Source: Nitratiruptor sp.
Lineage (GTDB): Bacteria > Campylobacterota > Campylobacteria > Campylobacterales > Nitratiruptoraceae
Assembly (NCBI GenBank): GCA_015494505.1
Contig: WGBB01000235.1
Span: 1 to 13,902, forward strand
Direction of reading: 5' to 3'
Length of the DNA: 13,902 nucleotides
The stretch's first letter is position 1. Each line of letters begins with the position of its first letter. A program made the position numbers and the translations under genes. The notes under the pieces were generated by a model. That model saw nothing but the letters and a program-made list of their open reading frames with translations, was not told where the DNA came from and ran no database searches. Below, one piece after another: positions 6,178 through 11,887 of this stretch.

Positions 6178-7965
6178 ATGAAACGTCTCCTGATTGGATT
6201 GACGGCTTCTTCACTTCTTCTATTCTCCCAAGAATGTGTCTATCACGCAACTCAAAAGAAAATCCACGACAAAGAGGATGAAACGTTTTTGCAACGATTT
6301 CCTAAAGGACATGTGATCCATAAAGGCGGTTACTATCGTTTCATCTCCGGTCCTTACACTTCCCAAGAACTATCAAAAGTCCTGGCCAAAGCGAAGCGCT
6401 ACAACCACGATGCCTATGCGGACAGATGTCGCTATATAGATGGAGAAGCCGATACGGTCGCTACGAGTGAGAAGACCTTCTCGCCGACGGAGGAATCGGT
6501 ACAAGAGCCTATCCAGGTGGTGGAGGCACAGGATTATTCTATCCAGACCACCGAACAGACAATTCCGAGTGTCCAAGAGTACTATGGCAACGGCTCAGTT
6601 ACAAAGAGTGAAGAACGGCAAAACGAGTCCAACGAGACCGCGCAGGATAAAAGCACATCAAAAAGAGTCCAAGAGGAAACGAACAGTACGGAACGCATCG
6701 ATAATATGATTGAAAATCTTGCAAATGTCCAAGGTGCTTATACACTCACTTTCCAAGAGTTTATGCACCGTTTTTTCCAAAAAGATTTCAATGCGCGCAA
6801 TCTCGATTACGATAGAAAACTTGAAGAAATTGAAGCGCTCATCGAGCAAGACGGTTACGATTGGAATTTTTATGCCAGTGCCTCTTTAAATTATGGCAAA
6901 TTTATTGATTATGACCTTACGGTGGATAAAGAGCTTACGGCCAACATCGGTCTCAATGTGGATAAACGCCTTTTTGATAGCGGGTTGCTGACAAAAAATC
7001 TCGTATTAGGTCTCAAAAAACGGCTAGCTCGTCTCAATTATCTCTCTGCAAAAGATAAAATAGCCCTCTATGCTCTCGATATCTATGCTCAAGGCTATCT
7101 CAACCAAAAACTCAAGAGTCTGTACAAAGATGATTATGAAACACAAAAAGCTATGCTGGCACTCATACAAGAACGTAAAAAAGCCGGCCTCTCATCGAAA
7201 GTGGATGTAATCGATGCTAAAAATGATTTGATGGAACTTAAAAAAACTATTTTGCGCCAACTCTACGACTATCTTTACAGCGATTTTCTCATTCGCAATA
7301 CTCTCGAGCTCCATACGAAAGAGCCGATTGAGCTCCAAGAGTTCGGTATCGCTCCTAACGGCGAGGACGTAACGAAAATGTATAAAGAGGCTTTCTATAA
7401 CAATAGCGCTCTCAATGCACAACGCATGCGAGCAAAGGTGGCGAAAGCCGAACTCAAAAACCGTGAAAACTCCTTTTTGCCTATTGTGGATTTGACTGCA
7501 AGTGTGGCTTATGAGTATAAAAAAGATTTCGCATACGATCCCGCAAAAAGCGCTAATGGACTCAACTATAACGCAGGCATCAACGTCAAGATTCCGATCT
7601 ACTCTTCGGAAAATAGATCGATCTATACCGAAAGGGCGAAGCTGGAATACCTAAAACAGCGTAACTTGACACTCCAGCAAATTCGCGATCTTACTCGTGA
7701 TATTCACAAAACCTACAATGAAATAAAGAGATTGCAGACAAATCTCGATATTGTCGATAAGCAGCTAAGTCTTATGAAAGAGAAGATGTTTTTGGTCAAA
7801 CAGCGTTATGTAGCTGGACTCTCTCCTTACCGCGATTATTCCGATGCTTTGAAAAACTATCTTGCGTATATGCGCGAAAAGGCGATTTTGGAAGTGCAGA
7901 TACTCCAAAATGCCGCGCTGCTCAACACTCTGCAGGGTCACCATCTCTTCTATGGCGAGGATTAA
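6178..7965 (+). CDS. TolC-family outer-membrane protein with N-terminal SPOR-like domain
   Basis: A 595-residue exported protein. Residues 1-18 are a signal peptide (basic start, LLLFS core). Residues about 20-88 resemble a SPOR/peptidoglycan-binding module: KGGYYRFISGPYTSQELSKV, then an alpha helix and NHDAYADRCRYID, with Cys20 and Cys84 possibly disulphide-bonded. Residues about 89-170 are a low-complexity Glu/Thr/Ser/Gln linker. Residues about 180-590 are an outer-membrane efflux (TolC) fold: paired strands such as YDWNFYASASLNYG and TANIGLNVDKRLFDSGLL, long helices rich in Lys/Leu/Glu, the second strand set (VDLTASVAYEYK, LNYNAGINVKIPIYSSENRS), and the final helix pair with the RYVAGLSPYRDYSDAL motif. 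TolC proteins form trimeric channels across the outer membrane and periplasm. It overlaps pelF by 14 nt, so it is probably the export channel for that polysaccharide. Most TolC proteins are 420-490 residues; the N-terminal 170 are extra. Only a weak SD is present. Confidence 0.88.
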   Translation: MKRLLIGLTASSLLLFSQECVYHATQKKIHDKEDETFLQRFPKGHVIHKGGYYRFISGPYTSQELSKVLAKAKRYNHDAYADRCRYIDGEADTVATSEKTFSPTEESVQEPIQVVEAQDYSIQTTEQTIPSVQEYYGNGSVTKSEERQNESNETAQDKSTSKRVQEETNSTERIDNMIENLANVQGAYTLTFQEFMHRFFQKDFNARNLDYDRKLEEIEALIEQDGYDWNFYASASLNYGKFIDYDLTVDKELTANIGLNVDKRLFDSGLLTKNLVLGLKKRLARLNYLSAKDKIALYALDIYAQGYLNQKLKSLYKDDYETQKAMLALIQERKKAGLSSKVDVIDAKNDLMELKKTILRQLYDYLYSDFLIRNTLELHTKEPIELQEFGIAPNGEDVTKMYKEAFYNNSALNAQRMRAKVAKAELKNRENSFLPIVDLTASVAYEYKKDFAYDPAKSANGLNYNAGINVKIPIYSSENRSIYTERAKLEYLKQRNLTLQQIRDLTRDIHKTYNEIKRLQTNLDIVDKQLSLMKEKMFLVKQRYVAGLSPYRDYSDALKNYLAYMREKAILEVQILQNAALLNTLQGHHLFYGED

Positions 7966-9418
7966 GGTCGTCTGGACCGGTGAGGGGACCTATCCCTATG
8001 CCACCGGAGGGGTCAGCACCTGGGCGGATCTGCTCATAAAAGAGCTGCGCAATATCGACTTCGTCCTTTTACCTATTATGATGCACCCCTATATGCAGAC
8101 GAAATATGATCTTCCTCCGAATGTAGTAGACACCATAAACGTGCCTCTGTGGGGGACGGAAGAGCCTACAGAATATATCAAAAACATTGAGTTTGCGCGT
8201 ATCTACCAAGCTAAACTCAAAACCCATCATGAACTTGACATCGCACGCATAGAGCCCATTATACGCAATCTCTTGGATCATATCTTTCGCATCCGTGAGG
8301 ACCTCGATAGTCTGGGCGATGATTTAGTTCGACTCTATGATTATTTCAATGAATTTGATTATTATGAGGTTTTTCGCAGCCAAGAGTTATGGCAAATCTA
8401 CAAAGACTTTATGCTTCGCTATTATCAAGAGACACAGCACAATCCACCCACGGTTTTCGATCTCATAGAGGGTTTGCGTTATCTCTTTCGTTTTTTTATA
8501 GCTATTCTCCCCGAACTACCCAAAGCGGATGTCTACCACTCTTCTGCCGCGGCTTTTTGCGGCTTACCCTGTATCATTGCCAAAAAGAAACACGGTAGTA
8601 AATATCTTCTGACAGAGCACGGGATATACATACGCGAACAGTATCTTTTCGCATCGCGTAGGCAGCTACCTCTGCGTACGAAGGAGTTTTTACTGGGTCT
8701 TATCACATTGGTTTCTAAACTCAATTACCATTTTGCAGATGTCATCAGCCCCGTGTGCAACTACAATAAACGATGGGAGATAAAATGGGGTGTGCCGGAA
8801 GAGAAGATACATACCATCTATAACGGCATCGATGTTTTGAAATTCAAAAAAGTCCCCGTCAAGCGTGACGGGCGTCCCACCGTAGTGATGGTAGCACGAT
8901 TTGAGGCTCTCAAAGATATAGAAACTTTCATTCGATGTGCAAAACTCGTGGCGCGTCAAATTCCGAATGTCCATTTCAAACTCTACGGTCCAAAAGTGGA
9001 TGAAGAATATTATGAGAAATGTATGAAACTGGTAGACGAACTTGAAGTGCATGAAAACTTTACGTACATGGGTCCTACCTCTAACCCCGTAGCTGCATAC
9101 AACGAGGCCGATGTAGTGATGCTTACCAGTATCTCCGAAGCCTTTCCTTTCGTGGTCATCGAAGCGATGGCCTGTGAAAAGGTGGTGGTCTCCAGCGATG
9201 TGGGTGGTACCAAAGAGGTGCTTGAGGGATATGGAGTTATAGTCAAACCAAAAGATTATGAAGGATTCGCCAAAGGCGTTATCGAGTTTTTGCAAAATCC
9301 CAAAAAAGCGCAAGAACTGGGAAAAGCGGCGCGCCAAGTAATTCTCAACGGTTTTACGACTGAAGATATGGTCAACAACTATTGGAATCTCTATAAAAAG
9401 ATGAGTGGCCATGGATGA
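7952..9418 (+). CDS. pelF: PelF, GT4-family glycosyltransferase of Pel-type polysaccharide
   Basis: A 488-residue cytoplasmic glycosyltransferase. PelF is the polymerising enzyme of Pel exopolysaccharide and uses UDP-activated N-acetylhexosamine. The PelF-type N-terminal domain begins with VVWTGEGTYPYATGGVSTW (residues 6-24) and includes YHSSAAAFCGLPCI and TEHGIYIREQYLFASR (about 222-237). The GT4 C-terminal Rossmann half starts near YNGIDVLKF (about 290) and VVMVARFEALKDIETFI (about 310), and carries the EX7E nucleotide-sugar motif in SEAFPFVVIEAMA (Glu396 and Glu404), followed by VVVSSDVGGTKEV. The frame is open to an ATG at 7862, but the ATG at 7952 is chosen: it puts the conserved motif close to the N-terminus and overlaps the upstream gene by 14 nt and not by over 100. 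The last 8 nt overlap pelG. Length is normal for the family (about 500). Confidence 0.95.
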   Translation: MARIKVVWTGEGTYPYATGGVSTWADLLIKELRNIDFVLLPIMMHPYMQTKYDLPPNVVDTINVPLWGTEEPTEYIKNIEFARIYQAKLKTHHELDIARIEPIIRNLLDHIFRIREDLDSLGDDLVRLYDYFNEFDYYEVFRSQELWQIYKDFMLRYYQETQHNPPTVFDLIEGLRYLFRFFIAILPELPKADVYHSSAAAFCGLPCIIAKKKHGSKYLLTEHGIYIREQYLFASRRQLPLRTKEFLLGLITLVSKLNYHFADVISPVCNYNKRWEIKWGVPEEKIHTIYNGIDVLKFKKVPVKRDGRPTVVMVARFEALKDIETFIRCAKLVARQIPNVHFKLYGPKVDEEYYEKCMKLVDELEVHENFTYMGPTSNPVAAYNEADVVMLTSISEAFPFVVIEAMACEKVVVSSDVGGTKEVLEGYGVIVKPKDYEGFAKGVIEFLQNPKKAQELGKAARQVILNGFTTEDMVNNYWNLYKKMSGHG

Positions 9419-10964
9419 AAAACTCAAAGAGCTCTATCTGGCTATTACCGAAAATCGCGGGGAGCCTCTCGATTTTTGGGAGATAGCCGCACTTTTGGAA
9501 GTGTACGGTATTCGTGATGTAGATGCAGCAGAATACGGCTATGCAAATGTTTTTGAGCTGGCGCAAGCTTTAGAGAAGTATAAAGATATCAAAACCTACC
9601 CCAAAGTCAATCTCGTCCAGACCCAAGAGATTCCTCCTTTGCGCAGGCGTATCGTGCAAAACTACTTAAAAGGCCTTGCATTTGCGGTGCCGATGTTTAT
9701 CCAGATTCTGTTTACACTCGTTTTCGGTTTTGCTCTGTGGTCCAATACATCCATAAATGTCATGCAGGCGACTTTGATTGCTTTTGGGACTTTTTTGGCG
9801 ATGATTATTACAGGCGGCATGGCGCAAGTGATAGGGCGCAAGGGTCTTTACTACATCAAAATGAACGAAGATATTTTGGCGGCAAAGGTGATGGAAAACT
9901 TCTTTTTTGCAGGACTAGCCGTCATTATAGTATCTGCGCTTTTGTTTACGCTTTTTAATCAAATTTTTAATGTAGTTGACATCAGCTTCTTTTACTACTT
10001 TATTGCAGCCTTCGTGACTCTATCTATTCTCTTTTTGATATTTGCCGTCTATTATGTTTTCGAAGACTACACGACTATCGTCTATTTCGTTTTGGGTGGG
10101 ATAGCGATTGTCTTTCCTTTGCACTACGTTTTCGGCATGCCCTTTCCCGGAGTGCAGTTTGTAGCTATAGCGCTTTTGGATATCGTGGCGTTTTATTTCA
10201 TGCTCAAGAAAATCCGTAACCTTCGCAAAAAAAGCGAAGCTGAAGGGGAGCTGCTTCCGCGCGTTTCAATGCTTATCTATACTCTATTACCCTTTTTTAT
10301 CTATGGGCTTTTTTACTTCATTTTTTTGGTACTGGATCGTCTCATAGAGTGGAACACCAACGCGTTAGAGCAGGGGATTTTCATCTGGTTCGACGTGCAG
10401 TATGAAGTGGGTTTGGATATGGCGATGATAGTATTGATTCTTCTGATGGGCTTTTTGGAAGTGGTGGTGTACGAATTGCTCTATCGTATCAACGAGCAGG
10501 TCTTTGAGTACCCACTGCATCGCTACCAAGATTTCAACGACTACTTTAGCAAATTTTACGCCAAAATAAACCGCTATTACATTCTTTTTAGTCTCGCTTC
10601 ATTTGCAGTGACGCTCCTTTTGGTATTGATTTTAAAAGCGACCGTCTCTATCGATCGTTTTCCCTTTAGTGGAGATTCGATGCTCGTCTTCGTAGTGGGT
10701 GCAGTGGCTTATATGTTTTTGACCCATAGTTTGATGAATGCCTTAATTCTTTTTTCTTTTTCTCGTCAGCACGTTGTGACCAAGGCTATAGTGACTGCCA
10801 CGATAGCGGATTTTTTCATAGGTATGGTTGCGAGCCACATGATATATAAACATTACGCGGTGTTTGGGCTTTTGGCAGGGAGTTTGGTCTTTTGGTACAT
10901 GACCTATAAATATGTCAAAAAAATGTTCGATAATATGGACTACTATTACTATTCGGCATATTAG
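9411..10964 (+). CDS. pelG: PelG, inner-membrane Pel polysaccharide transporter with N-terminal extension
   Basis: A 517-residue polytopic inner-membrane protein. About twelve hydrophobic segments can be read (near 88-110, 116-140, 163-184, 190-214, 222-243, 248-265, 286-308, 336-356, 388-410, 424-445, 458-478, 483-502), as in PelG, a MOP/Wzx-related protein thought to move the nascent polymer across the membrane with PelF. Family-like features include LRRRIVQNYLKGLAFAVPMF before the first segment and FIFLVLDRLIEW at the end of segment 7. P. aeruginosa PelG is about 456 residues; here about 80 extra soluble residues precede the membrane part (KLKELYLAITE, DFWEIAALLEVYGI, VFELAQALEKYKDI), which look helical. 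The ATG at 9411 gives an 8-nt overlap with pelF; a GTG at 9405 in frame would add two residues and is the alternative. The position straight after pelF supports the call. Confidence 0.93.
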   Translation: MDEKLKELYLAITENRGEPLDFWEIAALLEVYGIRDVDAAEYGYANVFELAQALEKYKDIKTYPKVNLVQTQEIPPLRRRIVQNYLKGLAFAVPMFIQILFTLVFGFALWSNTSINVMQATLIAFGTFLAMIITGGMAQVIGRKGLYYIKMNEDILAAKVMENFFFAGLAVIIVSALLFTLFNQIFNVVDISFFYYFIAAFVTLSILFLIFAVYYVFEDYTTIVYFVLGGIAIVFPLHYVFGMPFPGVQFVAIALLDIVAFYFMLKKIRNLRKKSEAEGELLPRVSMLIYTLLPFFIYGLFYFIFLVLDRLIEWNTNALEQGIFIWFDVQYEVGLDMAMIVLILLMGFLEVVVYELLYRINEQVFEYPLHRYQDFNDYFSKFYAKINRYYILFSLASFAVTLLLVLILKATVSIDRFPFSGDSMLVFVVGAVAYMFLTHSLMNALILFSFSRQHVVTKAIVTATIADFFIGMVASHMIYKHYAVFGLLAGSLVFWYMTYKYVKKMFDNMDYYYYSAY

Positions 10965-10972
10965 GAGAAATT

Positions 10973-11878
10973 ATGAAAAAACTTATAGCGTTTTTGGTTT
11001 TGGCACTGTTTTTTGCCGGATGTGCGTCTAAAGTAGAGGAGTTATCGAACGCTACGATGCCGCAAGAAAAACTCTCGGTTTGTAATACGCAGCTGCCCGA
11101 CTATTTCCAAAACAGCGGCAAAAGCGCCATATTTAAACGCTTCCCTTTTGTGACGCTGCGCAAGGACGTGGATGTCAAGGGTAAGTTTGATGATCGTTTC
11201 TATGCCGGCCTCGATCTTGTCTATAATGCCAAAAATATAGAGGATGTCGATTTTTGGAAGCTCCGTGATGAGCCTAAAAGCCTCGACTATATTTATATCT
11301 TGCCCTTGTGGATAAAAGACTATAGAAAGCTTACGGGCGACCTTTTTACCAATATCTGCTACTCCTATAATCTTTCCGAAGAGCAGCAGCAAATTCTCAA
11401 AGAGTGGATAGCCCAAGGCGGGAAACTTTGGGTGGAATTTGGCGTCTTTTCTACCAAGTACGACCTTTTTAATCGCAACGGCGAAATCGCCCAAGCCAAA
11501 ATCCATCGTCTCGTACGAAGCGACCTAGAGGGTCTTCGCTTTTTGGATACGCCTTACCGTACTTTTTTGATGCGATCGAAAAACCTCGATTTTATCAACT
11601 ACCAAAGCACGTACAAAGCGTTTGAAATCGACCAGAGGCGTTCTAAACTTGAAGGCATTCGCAGGCTTCGCGTCGATATAGATAACTACCTTGAAAACTA
11701 CATCGTGCTCGAAGGCGAACCGCTCGTCGTAGATAGAAGCGGACGCACACTAGTAAGTATCAAATCATATGGCAACGGCTATATCATTTCGCTCTTGCCC
11801 TTTGAATACAAAGATGCATACTTTGATGGAGAGCTTCTGCGATGGAAGCTGCTCTTTTATACGCTTAAACTGCAGTAA
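10973..11878 (+). CDS. Outer-membrane lipoprotein with glutamine-amidotransferase-like fold signature, function unknown
   Basis: A 301-residue protein with a clear lipoprotein signal: MKK, a hydrophobic core, then FFAGC with Cys17 as the lipidated residue and Ala at +2, which favours outer-membrane sorting. The mature part is not a family I can name with confidence. It has a stretch, LSEEQQQILKEWIAQGGKLW (about 138-157), typical of DUF4159/class I glutamine-amidotransferase-like proteins, where a helix leads into a Gly-Gly and a beta strand. Near the end, VVDRSGRTLVSIKSYGNGYI followed by hydrophobic residues fits the late strand pair of that fold. No catalytic Cys-His-Glu triad is evident, so it may be a structural or sugar-binding relative. 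The gene has a good SD (AGGAGA, 10963-10968) starting at the pelG stop and lies 9 nt before the next ORF, so it belongs to the polysaccharide operon. It is too long and unlike in sequence to be called PelC. Confidence 0.7.
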   Translation: MKKLIAFLVLALFFAGCASKVEELSNATMPQEKLSVCNTQLPDYFQNSGKSAIFKRFPFVTLRKDVDVKGKFDDRFYAGLDLVYNAKNIEDVDFWKLRDEPKSLDYIYILPLWIKDYRKLTGDLFTNICYSYNLSEEQQQILKEWIAQGGKLWVEFGVFSTKYDLFNRNGEIAQAKIHRLVRSDLEGLRFLDTPYRTFLMRSKNLDFINYQSTYKAFEIDQRRSKLEGIRRLRVDIDNYLENYIVLEGEPLVVDRSGRTLVSIKSYGNGYIISLLPFEYKDAYFDGELLRWKLLFYTLKLQ

Positions 11879-11887
11879 TTTTCGCTC

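Noticed and set aside
7862..7951. Longer pelF start at the ATG at 7862
   Set aside because: It would add 30 residues rich in Arg/Cys that overlap the end of the TolC-like gene; the ATG at 7952 places the conserved WTGEGTYPYATGG motif at the expected N-terminal position.
8690..9427. Long antisense frame (245 codons) opposite pelF
   Set aside because: It lies wholly over the conserved GT4 domain of pelF, its protein has no recognisable motif and a biased His/Phe-rich composition, and there is no convincing start signal. It is a mirror of the real gene's codon pattern.
11042..11506. Antisense frame (154 codons) opposite the lipoprotein gene
   Set aside because: The + strand protein has a lipobox, a good SD and operon spacing; the antisense product shows no domain.
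10973..11878. Calling the lipoprotein PelC
   Set aside because: PelC is a much smaller lipoprotein (about 170 residues) with a different fold; this one is 301 residues and carries GATase-like motifs.
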